A stretch of 33,519 nucleotides of DNA from a virus. Positions 26,089 to 33,519 of this stretch are shown in pieces. The stretch lies in IMG/VR virus record IMGVR_UViG_3300009285_000974, positions 1-33,519 of that record; one strand, 5' to 3'. The notes under the pieces were generated by a model, which was given only the letters and a program-made list of their open reading frames with translations, made no database searches and was not told where the DNA came from. The position numbers and the translations under genes are program-made. The first letter of the stretch is position 1, and each line of letters opens with the position of its first letter.

Positions 26089-28158
26089 ATGTCCCGTGCG
26101 CGGTTTTTACGACAGGGGATTACAGACTTTAAGGGCGGGGTCAACATTGAACCCGAAAACGCCAAGCCCAATCAAGTCCTCGACTGTCGTAATGTCTGGG
26201 CCCCGCACGGGATTTTGGAGCAACGGCCCGGGTATATGGGCATTCGGACAATACTCAAGCAGGAAGCCGAAGCTTGGACGGGCTCCGTAGTCGTCAAGGA
26301 AACCCCAGCGGGAACTTATGATTCCATTGCCATAGCTGGCGGCGGAAACCTCGACCTCAGTAGCTTGGCCGTGGGCAGTGCCTGGCTGGTTGGTGGAACC
26401 AGCAAGACCAACATCGCTGCGGTGATTGTGTCCGTCCTGACGACAAATAGTAATAACGTGACAGCCGTGCCCCAATACTGGAATGGCACAGAGTGGACCC
26501 GCCTCTACTCAGTAGAGGGTGGGGCTCTAGGAGGAGCATCGGGCCCGCCAAACTATCCACATCTCTCGACGGCCTCGACTGTGTTTGCATTCGTCCAACC
26601 CGCCGACTGGACAGCTAAGACTATCACCGTCTCGGGAACGGACTACACAAAGTATTTTTTGCGCTTTTTGTTGGTGAACTCCGGCAGTGCAACTCTCGAC
26701 GCCACTGTCACAGTCGATGGCGACGTGAACTTCTACCCCATTTTCACCACGAATTTGAAGGGCCTTTTTCAGCCCCAAGTGCTCTCCCAGTCCTACTTCG
26801 CCATGGTTCTCAACATGCCTGTCAACTACTTGAGTGGGGCGTTGTACATGGCACGGGCCTCGACCTGGGACAACCTTCTTACGTACACGAACCCGAACAG
26901 CTTTACGGCTCCCCCTTCTGAGCCCGCTACCCTCGCGGTGATTCCACAATTTGAGGAATCCTATATTGCTTATAGTCACCAGGTCTATTCCGTGCCCGCG
27001 ACGGGAACTATCGCCGTCGCCGAGATCGAAGCTCGTCCTGAGTTCGTTGGGACAATTGGAAGTATTAAGGGGGATTACAATCCTGACTATGTGCCTCAAT
27101 TAGGCGCGTTTCCACGGGCCAACTACGTTGAGTTCTTCAAGGGCCAGCTCTGGGCTGCCAATCTTCAAGAAGAGCCCTACACCATTCGTTGGTCGGCCCC
27201 ACAGCCCGCACACAAGGTTTGGCCCAACGAGTCTTACGAAATCCTAATGGAAGACGACAACTCACCTATCACAGGTCTCAAAGCCACGGGTGAGTACTTG
27301 GCCGTCTTTAAGCAGGACTCGATTTGGATTATGGTCCCGGCCGGCTTCAGCGAGTTGAGTGGACTTAATACCTATGTCCCCGTCCGCAAAGTTGGCGGCA
27401 TCGGCTGCGTAGCGAACTCATCCATTGTTGAAATCAATGGCAATCTCATATTCCTGGCCGAGGACGGCGTATATGCCTTCGACGGGAACTCAGCGCACAA
27501 GATTTCTGAAGCCCTCGACCATTTCTTCCTCTCAATCAATGCCGGTCGAAGGGCCTTCTCGGCTGCTTGCCATTGGCGACGCAAGCACTGTTACGTACTT
27601 AGTGTAAGTATTAACGGTTCTGGTGTAAATAATCGGGTTCTAGTGTATGACTACAGCGTGGGTGCGTGGTTCTTTTGGGACAATGTACCAGCGGAGTGTT
27701 GGTTACAGGCTGAAGGGCAGTACGACGAAGAGACGATTTACTTTGGGGACACGGCCGGGAATATTTACCAGTTTGGCCTAAGTGATACAGACAACGGGGC
27801 CGCGACGGATGCTTGGATATTGACTCATCGCATTGGCTATAACAGCAATCACCGTTGGATGTTCCGCGAGGTAGACATTCATGGCGAGATGCAGAGCGTG
27901 ACGGGACTCGAAGTTGATTTGTACAGGATGGACGCCAGCACTGCAACTCAGGCGGCGAGCGACTGGAGAGACGAGTTAGAGATTCCACTTGACACGATGA
28001 TCCTTGACACAGACAAGGTGGAGGAAGTTCGCCGCCGATATCGTCGCGTAGTTTTCCGAGATAGTGGCCGCTGGTTCAAGGTTAAGGTTCGTAATACTCA
28101 AAAGAATAGTCCGCTGAAGGTTTCGAGCCTCTCCTTTGGACTTACGAACAAGGTTTAA
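26089..28158 (+). CDS. Tail hub/nozzle protein (DNA-stabilisation-like)
   Basis: The 689-residue protein starts with ITDFKGGVNIEPENAKPNQ followed by LDCRNVWAPHGILEQRPGYM, a beginning typical of podoviral tail nozzle or packaged-DNA-stabilisation proteins (FxGGVN...QL.D..NV....G.L..R.G). Later parts are beta-rich with propeller-like repeats: LWAANLQEEPYTIRWSAP, ITGLKATGEYLAVFKQDSIW, GNLIFLAEDGVYAFDG, NRVLVYDYSVGAWFFWDNV and IYFGDTAGNIYQFG. It would close the portal channel or form the tail tip. Bases about 27595-27650 are more AT-rich than the rest. The named role is inferred from the N-terminal pattern and position. Confidence 0.6.
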   Translation: MSRARFLRQGITDFKGGVNIEPENAKPNQVLDCRNVWAPHGILEQRPGYMGIRTILKQEAEAWTGSVVVKETPAGTYDSIAIAGGGNLDLSSLAVGSAWLVGGTSKTNIAAVIVSVLTTNSNNVTAVPQYWNGTEWTRLYSVEGGALGGASGPPNYPHLSTASTVFAFVQPADWTAKTITVSGTDYTKYFLRFLLVNSGSATLDATVTVDGDVNFYPIFTTNLKGLFQPQVLSQSYFAMVLNMPVNYLSGALYMARASTWDNLLTYTNPNSFTAPPSEPATLAVIPQFEESYIAYSHQVYSVPATGTIAVAEIEARPEFVGTIGSIKGDYNPDYVPQLGAFPRANYVEFFKGQLWAANLQEEPYTIRWSAPQPAHKVWPNESYEILMEDDNSPITGLKATGEYLAVFKQDSIWIMVPAGFSELSGLNTYVPVRKVGGIGCVANSSIVEINGNLIFLAEDGVYAFDGNSAHKISEALDHFFLSINAGRRAFSAACHWRRKHCYVLSVSINGSGVNNRVLVYDYSVGAWFFWDNVPAECWLQAEGQYDEETIYFGDTAGNIYQFGLSDTDNGAATDAWILTHRIGYNSNHRWMFREVDIHGEMQSVTGLEVDLYRMDASTATQAASDWRDELEIPLDTMILDTDKVEEVRRRYRRVVFRDSGRWFKVKVRNTQKNSPLKVSSLSFGLTNKV

Positions 28159-28167
28159 CAGCTATTA

Positions 28168-28794
28168 ATGTCTAAGGTTGCATTCCATTTGCCAGGTAAC
28201 CGCGGTGTCCTTTCGGGCCCCGAGGGCGCCGTCATTGGCAACGAAATGCGCCGACAGCAAGCCATAGAGCAGGCCAAAGAAACACAGCTCTGGTTCAGTA
28301 ATGTGCCCGGAAATTTCAGTGGGCTGACTGATGTGGCTCCCGTTGATGGGACTTGCTATTTTTACCCCATGGAACCCCTCATAGGAAAGATTCGACTTAA
28401 CAAGGCTCGCATAGGGATTACCGTCGCGGGGGCGGGATGTAGCGCGGTGTGTGCTCTTTATAGACTTCAGTCGCCCGGTGCCATGCAACTTACTGAGGTA
28501 GCTAAGACCCGAGTGTCCTTTGATAGCTCCCTAGTCTCTGTCCGAGAAGTGCTCCTCCCCGAAGAGGTTGAAATTCAACCCAGTGGGCGCTACTTTGTGG
28601 GTTTTAGAGCAACCAGTCCGGCCCCAACTTCCTACTTGGGAATTGATTCTTCCGTGACGGGCAGTACCTTGGCGCGGCTGACTATTGCGGGAAGCCTGGA
28701 GAGTGCCGTCAATCTAGTAGCTTTGACGAAGGATTACTACGCCCCTGTGGTAGCAATTACCTACATGACGAATTTTGGAGCACAGGTGTTTTAA
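28168..28794 (+). CDS. Hypothetical virion protein
   Basis: This encodes 208 residues: helical N terminus (NEMRRQQAIEQAKETQLWF), then a beta-rich domain (PLIGKIRLNKARIGITVAGA, RVSFDSSLVSVREVLLPEEV, GRYFVGFRATSP). It looks like a receptor- or fibre-associated domain, but I do not recognise it. It ends in a TAATG overlap with the next gene. The ribosome-binding site is weak. Confidence 0.6.
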   Translation: MSKVAFHLPGNRGVLSGPEGAVIGNEMRRQQAIEQAKETQLWFSNVPGNFSGLTDVAPVDGTCYFYPMEPLIGKIRLNKARIGITVAGAGCSAVCALYRLQSPGAMQLTEVAKTRVSFDSSLVSVREVLLPEEVEIQPSGRYFVGFRATSPAPTSYLGIDSSVTGSTLARLTIAGSLESAVNLVALTKDYYAPVVAITYMTNFGAQVF

Positions 28795-29423
28795 TGAGCT
28801 TGACTCTTCCTAAAACGTGGTCAGCGGGTGAAGTTTTAACCGCGGCTGATCTCAACGCCCAATTCGACGCCATTGAGACTAAGTTCTCTGGTGCGATCCT
28901 TGGCAGTGAAGTGACGGCCGGGACCATCCCTAACTCGGCACTTATCAACGATGACTATGAATTCTTAGTCAACTTAAAGGTTCAAGTGGCTGCTGCGGCG
29001 GGAAAGATTACGTCCAGTGCGACCATGCCCCGAGCGGTAGTTGGCCTTCCCGGGAGCACGACTGACGGTACCGCCTATACCGTCTTATCGGCAACAGCCT
29101 TTTGTAGCGATACTGGAAATGCGGGTGATGTTTTAACTTTCGCTGTAAAATGGGGAGATTTTACCGCTGCCCTTGGGGCTTTTACCGAGGTAGGGGCCGC
29201 CTCAGTCATTACAGCGACTAATATCACGGCTGCTGCGGGTGCGGCTAATCAATTTCAGGCTGTCAAACCAAACATTACCACTTCAGCGCTGACGCTTACG
29301 GACGCCAATGCCCGATTCTTGGCCCTCTTCATTACGGCCAACGCCGGAGCAGCACTAACCGTGGCCTTCTCCGAGTTTTCCGTGACGCTCAAGTTGAAGC
29401 GCACTTCTGGATTGCGAGCATAA
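28794..29423 (+). CDS. Tail fibre/spike-like protein
   Basis: The 209-residue protein begins with LPKTWSAGEVLTAADLNAQF, a linker motif common at the start of phage tail-fibre and spike domains (W..GE.LTAADLNA.F..I). The rest is a Thr/Ala-rich beta domain (AYTVLSATAFCSDTGNAGDV, ALTVAFSEFSVTLKLKR). It may bind the host surface. It is short for a fibre and may be an accessory part. Confidence 0.55.
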   Translation: MSLTLPKTWSAGEVLTAADLNAQFDAIETKFSGAILGSEVTAGTIPNSALINDDYEFLVNLKVQVAAAAGKITSSATMPRAVVGLPGSTTDGTAYTVLSATAFCSDTGNAGDVLTFAVKWGDFTAALGAFTEVGAASVITATNITAAAGAANQFQAVKPNITTSALTLTDANARFLALFITANAGAALTVAFSEFSVTLKLKRTSGLRA

Positions 29424-29424
29424 C

Positions 29425-30432
29425 ATGGCCCTCATGAGAACAACCGGCCCGCTGCAAAATCAACAGCTCGCCATGTCAGCCTTGGGAGCTAAGAAGCTCG
29501 GAGCTGGCCCCGTCTCGGCCGGGATGGCCCCGCCCAAGCCTGGCGCGCCTCCTGTTGGCCCACTTGGTGGAACAAAGGGCTCGCCCTTTGTCGGACCACT
29601 AGGGCCCGGGCCGGCTGCTCAAGGTGGAGGACCGCAACCGCACTCAACAAATCCCATGGGGGCCCTGCTTGGTAGCCTAGGTTATCAAAACGCACAGGGT
29701 TCTAGCGCGGCTCAGCAAACCGCTGATGTCGTGGCCAACGCGCAAGCCAGGGCCAAAGCCGACCGTCAAGTGGGCGTGATAGTGCCTACCCAGTCTGCTG
29801 GCCCAGGCGGCCAAGCTCCGGGCACGGGCAGGGCCGGTGGAGCAACGACGGGCTCAGGCCCATCAGTAACGGGAACTCAGGGTGCGGCTTTTCAGCAGCA
29901 ACAAACTGAAGCTGCTACGGCTGCCGCAGACGCTGAGGCCGGGAAGTCTGACATTGACAAGCTCTATGAGCAAATGATTGCTCGTGCCGGGGACCAGTGG
30001 AAGATTACTGAAGACCTCAACCTGCAATCCATGGCGATGATGCAACGCAAGTCTGCTGCAATGCAAGGCTCGATGGGTCGCTCCGTAGCGGGTGGCTTCG
30101 CAGGCGCAATGGGCGGGGCATACATTGGCGGTATGAACCAGATGAACCAAGCCCGCGCTCAGCATGAGCAAGCCCTAAATGCTTTGCAAATGGGCATGCT
30201 GAAGAACAAGCAGTCTCAACAGTACCACGAGGACGAGATGGCGGGACAGATGGACGCCATGAGCCAAGTTGCTGAAATTAAGAGCGGCATGAGCGCAGAA
30301 GAGTGGCAGGCTCTGTGGAACGACTATGTAGCCGGTGGGGGCAACATCGAAGGGTCGAGTAACGGCTTGCCGGGCGATCCCGAGACCGCCGCAGCGCTTC
30401 TCGCCTTCCTTAACGCTCAAGGAAAGGCATAA
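29425..30432 (+). CDS. Ala/Gly/Gln-rich internal virion protein (ejection-type)
   Basis: The 335-residue protein has a disordered Pro/Gly N terminus (to about 160), then helical segments (KSDIDKLYEQMIARAGDQW, MMQRKSAAMQGSMG) and a Gly-zipper-like stretch (GGFAGAMGGAYIGGMNQMN, about 217-235), and ends in helices. Such composition is typical of podoviral proteins packed in the head and injected ahead of the DNA. Assignment is by composition and neighbourhood. Confidence 0.5.
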   Translation: MALMRTTGPLQNQQLAMSALGAKKLGAGPVSAGMAPPKPGAPPVGPLGGTKGSPFVGPLGPGPAAQGGGPQPHSTNPMGALLGSLGYQNAQGSSAAQQTADVVANAQARAKADRQVGVIVPTQSAGPGGQAPGTGRAGGATTGSGPSVTGTQGAAFQQQQTEAATAAADAEAGKSDIDKLYEQMIARAGDQWKITEDLNLQSMAMMQRKSAAMQGSMGRSVAGGFAGAMGGAYIGGMNQMNQARAQHEQALNALQMGMLKNKQSQQYHEDEMAGQMDAMSQVAEIKSGMSAEEWQALWNDYVAGGGNIEGSSNGLPGDPETAAALLAFLNAQGKA

Positions 30433-30435
30433 GTT

Positions 30436-31035
30436 ATGGCAATTAGTCGTCTAGGTCATCTAGTAGGCCTCTCGCACGCCCGAGAGGAAGCTGATGTCTA
30501 CAACCAGCGGAATATCTACGAGAGAAAGATTGCCGACCTCGAAAAGCAGAAGGCGGACGAGGACCGCAAAGCTAACGTGTGGGCTCGAAAATTCGCGGGG
30601 GTAATTGGGACAGGGGTGGGCGCGGCCGCGGGGGGCCTAGCTGGAACTTTCCTTATGCCTGGCCTTGGGACGGCCGCGGGAGCCGGCCTTGGAGCCGCTC
30701 TTGGTGGGGCTGTTGGGAACATGGCGGGTGGTTATGGCCTCAAAGACACGACCCAATTTGATGCAGGAATTGCACAGAGTCAGCAGGCAATTCAGGCTCT
30801 AAGCATGCGTTATAGCATGGGTGAGGGACTGAGGCGCGGTGGTGGGGGAATGAGTTATGGCTCGGCTGCTCTAGGAATGAATGCAATCAATGCCGGGGGT
30901 GGGGACTACGACGGGTTTGTCAGTGGTGGGTCTGGATACGACGCTCTGACGGGTCGAAGCTTTGATGTTCAGGAACCCGACTGGGAAGCCCTTAACGAAA
31001 TGGACGACCTCGAATTTGGTGGTGGGGTAAAATAA
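30436..31035 (+). CDS. Glycine-zipper protein, probable ejection protein
   Basis: The 199-residue protein has a basic coiled coil (about 15-50: IYERKIADLEKQKADEDRK), then about 50 residues of Gly/Ala zipper (GVIGTGVGAAAGGLAGTFLM, GAGLGAALGGAVGNMAGGYG), able to insert in a membrane, and a Gly/Ser-rich, acidic end. It would fit a protein that forms or lines a DNA-ejection channel in the cell envelope. No signal peptide is present. A holin-like reading is possible but less likely in this setting. Confidence 0.55.
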   Translation: MAISRLGHLVGLSHAREEADVYNQRNIYERKIADLEKQKADEDRKANVWARKFAGVIGTGVGAAAGGLAGTFLMPGLGTAAGAGLGAALGGAVGNMAGGYGLKDTTQFDAGIAQSQQAIQALSMRYSMGEGLRRGGGGMSYGSAALGMNAINAGGGDYDGFVSGGSGYDALTGRSFDVQEPDWEALNEMDDLEFGGGVK

Positions 31036-31036
31036 A

Positions 31037-31984
31037 ATGTCTAGCCCCCTCGCTGCTACAATCTTTGCACAAAGGATGGCTCTCCGTGAGCGTCTTCTTC
31101 AGCAATCTCGCGAAGACAAGATGGTCGAGGATGACCGCAAGGTTAAGTTGATTGCGGAGACCAATCGCAGCACGGACCTTGCTTTGCAGGCCCAATCTGC
31201 CGCAATGTCTCGTAAGCGAGAAGATGCGGCGGCCATGGCGCAAGAGGCGGCCTACCTTGGCGAGGAAGTCCCAAGGTTCGACTTAGAATCCGGTGCAGTA
31301 CGGGACGCGGCAGCTCGGGGAGCTGGCGCGGGAGCAATGTCCTCTGAGAAGCAGGTTAGGGCCGAAGTCGCCCGTAGACTGCTTGAGAACATTAAGCAAG
31401 AAGGGGCCACCGGCAGGACAGTTTACTCTCAGACCCAGGCTAATGAGCGTGCGGGGGCTACCAGAACTCAGCGAGAAGAGCACTTCGGGAAAGAGTTCCC
31501 ACTCAAGCAGCAGGAAGCAGTGCGACAAGATGCGCTGCTCCAGCCCCGAATTCGTGAATTGAATTCCAGGGCGGGGATGGAAGATCGATCACCCGTTGGC
31601 TACACAGCGCCTACGCACGACCCAGTGATTGCCTCACTGAAGCGCTTTGAGGATGTAGAAAAGCAGTATCCCACGGCCTTTAGTAAGTCCCAGACTTTTG
31701 GTAACGAGGCCGAGCGAGCTGTGAATCAGACCCTTCGAGAGCGCCTCCGGTACTTCAAAGAAGAGGCCACCCGAGCGGGACAAATGGCCGCAGGTAAGGA
31801 GATAGCACCTGGCCGTAGAGCAATGGCTGCTGAGTTGGCGGTTCAAGCAGTTTATGATAGAATGATGAGAGATCCTGACTTCTTGGGCGCCCTGCAGCAA
31901 ATGACCCAGGTTCAACCTTTCGCGCCTAGACCCGCGGGCGCGGCTGTGCCTGTTGATTCCAACGCTGATCCTCTGGCTTACTAA
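31037..31984 (+). CDS. Coiled-coil internal virion protein, probable ejection protein
   Basis: The 315-residue protein is almost wholly helical and charged: ATIFAQRMALRERLLQQSRE, AMSRKREDAAAMAQEAAYLG, QVRAEVARRLLENIKQEG and a C-terminal helical domain (NQTLRERLRYFKEEATRAGQ). No Cys. It shares an overlapping stop/start (TAATG) with the next gene. It resembles internal core proteins of podoviruses in composition; direct homology was not tested. Confidence 0.5.
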   Translation: MSSPLAATIFAQRMALRERLLQQSREDKMVEDDRKVKLIAETNRSTDLALQAQSAAMSRKREDAAAMAQEAAYLGEEVPRFDLESGAVRDAAARGAGAGAMSSEKQVRAEVARRLLENIKQEGATGRTVYSQTQANERAGATRTQREEHFGKEFPLKQQEAVRQDALLQPRIRELNSRAGMEDRSPVGYTAPTHDPVIASLKRFEDVEKQYPTAFSKSQTFGNEAERAVNQTLRERLRYFKEEATRAGQMAAGKEIAPGRRAMAAELAVQAVYDRMMRDPDFLGALQQMTQVQPFAPRPAGAAVPVDSNADPLAY

Positions 31985-33519
31985 TGCCCTACCAACCCCC
32001 ATTTTTGACCCCCGAAGAGCTAGCCCTCGACAAGCGTAGCAAAGCTATGTCCGGCGCGGGCAGTCAAATGCTCGGGTTGACCGAAGAGCTTGCTGCTCCG
32101 GCCTTCATGCCTGCGGAGACCGTTCAAGCCCAGGCGCTACGTCAGTGGGAGACAGATGAAGCTACCACCCATCGGAGCGCGAAACGAGTAAGGGCCGAGC
32201 TATTGGCTAGTCTTGGAAAACACCCTGAAGACCTTCCTTACTATAAGCAGACCGTCCTTAGTGACCCAAAGCTTCGGGCCCAGGCCGAGTCCATGCTGGC
32301 TAAGTACAAGAACGAAGAAGTTAGTGCCCTTTCAAGGCGCCTCGTACACAATGTTGTCCAAGATGCGGCCATCCGTACTCCAACTATTACACTGGCCGTG
32401 AAGCAGGGCGGGGAGAGAACTCCTGCCCAAGTTCTTCCAACTAGAGACCAGCTCCCCAAAATGGTTGCTGGTGGTGAGGGCGGGCTCGAACTCTTCAAGC
32501 AGAACGCCTCTGGCCGAGACCTAACGGCCGAAGAAATCAAGAAATACTTCCCGGGCAAGTTCAACCCGCGGTATGGTCTAACTGAAGAGCAGGCCCGGGG
32601 TAAGATTGCCCCACGCCTCAACAAAGACCTCGATACTCAAGCCTTACTGGGGTGGCTAACCCATCGGTTGCCCCCTCAGCTCGGGACGGAGGCTGACTTT
32701 GAGAAGAGCCTGCCTAATCAAGTGCAGGAGATGCCCCAAGAGGAGCGGGCTGCGGTCGTGAAGCAGCTCAAGGACCTAGGACACCAAGTCGACGAAGAGA
32801 GAGCGGCGGTCTACGTTGGAATTCCGACTAAGATGCCCGTGTTCACCACGAGTGCTCCGTATGTTCATCCCCTGAATGCTGCCCTGCGAGGTGCTCAGGG
32901 CGTGTCCGGTGCTACGGCCGGAATGCTCCAACCCCTAGTTGACAAGCAGGCTGACTTATCGCCGCGCCCCAGTGCCATGTCAGACAAGCAGCAAGTAGTT
33001 AATATTCAGTCTGTGGCTGGGGTAGACATCGAGCACGGGGGCAAGGACATCGTTGATAACCCGGCCCTCCTCTGGAAGATGGCCAAAGGAGCTGTCGAGG
33101 GAGCAAAAGAGGGCCTTAAGGGCCACACCGCATCGAGTATGCAGTCAATCTTCGAGCAAGCAAGGGCCCGCCATGTAGACCAGGCAGCAGCCGAGGTCAT
33201 CAAGGAGCTTGAGGACCAGGGTATGGAAGCGGGCAAAGTAAGCGCTGCCATGTTCTTGGATAAGGTTGAAAAGAAGGCCAACATTAGAGCCAAGCAAGAC
33301 CTTCTTGAGTATGGCGTGAAAGACCCCGCCCTCGGTGAGATGGCCCAGCAGATGGTTTTTGATCCTCTGTGGGCCGTAAGCCCCGCCAAAATTGCTGGGG
33401 TACTCGGAAAAGCCACCAAGTTCATTCCGGGTGTAGAGAAGCTTGGCCTTAAGGCTGGGGCGAAGGTCGCGGGGGGCACGAAGGAATTTCGCTACCTAGG
33501 GGGCGAAAAGGCCCTCATT
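31984..33519 (+). CDS. Large internal virion/ejection protein, 3' end beyond the window
   Basis: The frame is open from ATG 31984 to the right edge, 512 codons without stop. It starts MPYQPPFLTPEELALDKRSK and is Ala/Glu/Lys/Gln-rich, mostly helical (LPQEERAAVVKQLKDLG-like, ARHVDQAAAEVIKELEDQG, VEKKANIRAKQDLLEYG). A Gly-containing amphipathic part appears near 365-385 (LWKMAKGAVEGAKEGLKG) and another near the edge (SPAKIAGVLGKATKFIPGV). No lysozyme motif is visible in this part. Position after two similar proteins supports the largest ejection protein; a transglycosylase domain could lie beyond the edge. Confidence 0.65.
   Translation, partial: MPYQPPFLTPEELALDKRSKAMSGAGSQMLGLTEELAAPAFMPAETVQAQALRQWETDEATTHRSAKRVRAELLASLGKHPEDLPYYKQTVLSDPKLRAQAESMLAKYKNEEVSALSRRLVHNVVQDAAIRTPTITLAVKQGGERTPAQVLPTRDQLPKMVAGGEGGLELFKQNASGRDLTAEEIKKYFPGKFNPRYGLTEEQARGKIAPRLNKDLDTQALLGWLTHRLPPQLGTEADFEKSLPNQVQEMPQEERAAVVKQLKDLGHQVDEERAAVYVGIPTKMPVFTTSAPYVHPLNAALRGAQGVSGATAGMLQPLVDKQADLSPRPSAMSDKQQVVNIQSVAGVDIEHGGKDIVDNPALLWKMAKGAVEGAKEGLKGHTASSMQSIFEQARARHVDQAAAEVIKELEDQGMEAGKVSAAMFLDKVEKKANIRAKQDLLEYGVKDPALGEMAQQMVFDPLWAVSPAKIAGVLGKATKFIPGVEKLGLKAGAKVAGGTKEFRYLGGEKALI

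Overview
The window is most of the right part of a tailed bacteriophage genome. It is probably a short-tailed, podovirus-like phage of a bacterium: there is a complete large terminase, portal, scaffold and coat series, followed by connector or tail-hub genes and a run of Gly/Ala-rich or coiled-coil 'ejection-type' proteins. No tail tube, sheath or tape-measure gene is visible. Most genes start behind Shine-Dalgarno sequences and consensus sigma70-like promoters occur, so the host is a bacterium, but the sequence does not identify it. No integrase, polymerase or lysis gene is seen. The last gene runs off the right end, so the window is not a whole genome.

Layout. (1) Bases 1 to about 547 are not phage. 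They carry the C-terminal part of a bacterial alpha-methylacyl-CoA racemase on the minus strand, fused at about 545-551 to phage DNA inside a phage gene; this looks like a chimeric join. (2) From about 545 to 9120 there is a leftward block of some twenty small, tightly packed genes: a RecA/RepA-type ATPase, a helix-turn-helix regulator, several small zinc-ribbon proteins, a translationally coupled amidoligase and class II glutamine amidotransferase pair, an Ala-repeat protein, and three very short membrane peptides (25, 25 and 47 residues). One small zinc-ribbon gene (2807-2983) lies against the grain on the plus strand behind its own promoter. (3) From 9121 to 10183 there is about 1 kb without convincing genes but full of inverted repeats, three copies of an iteron-like unit, an alternating purine-pyrimidine tract and short tandem repeats; it is a candidate replication origin or main control region. 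(4) An HNH endonuclease gene (10184-11113, leftward) and an intergenic region with divergent promoters follow. (5) From 11500 to 33519 all genes are rightward: small genes, terminase, portal, scaffold, coat, two arrays of duplicated small virion proteins, connector and tail genes, and ejection-type proteins.

Working together. The rightward block is the packaging and virion-assembly programme, with promoters at 11465 and 18055 and hairpins after the coat gene and before the connector genes that could set relative expression. The leftward block is accessory or early. Its most notable part is the coupled amidoligase/amidotransferase pair, which together could turn carboxylates into amides on an unknown substrate. 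Three genes (2807+, 11113-, 11500+) have near-consensus promoters ending only 6-8 bases before the start codon and lack a Shine-Dalgarno sequence, so they are predicted to be leaderless.
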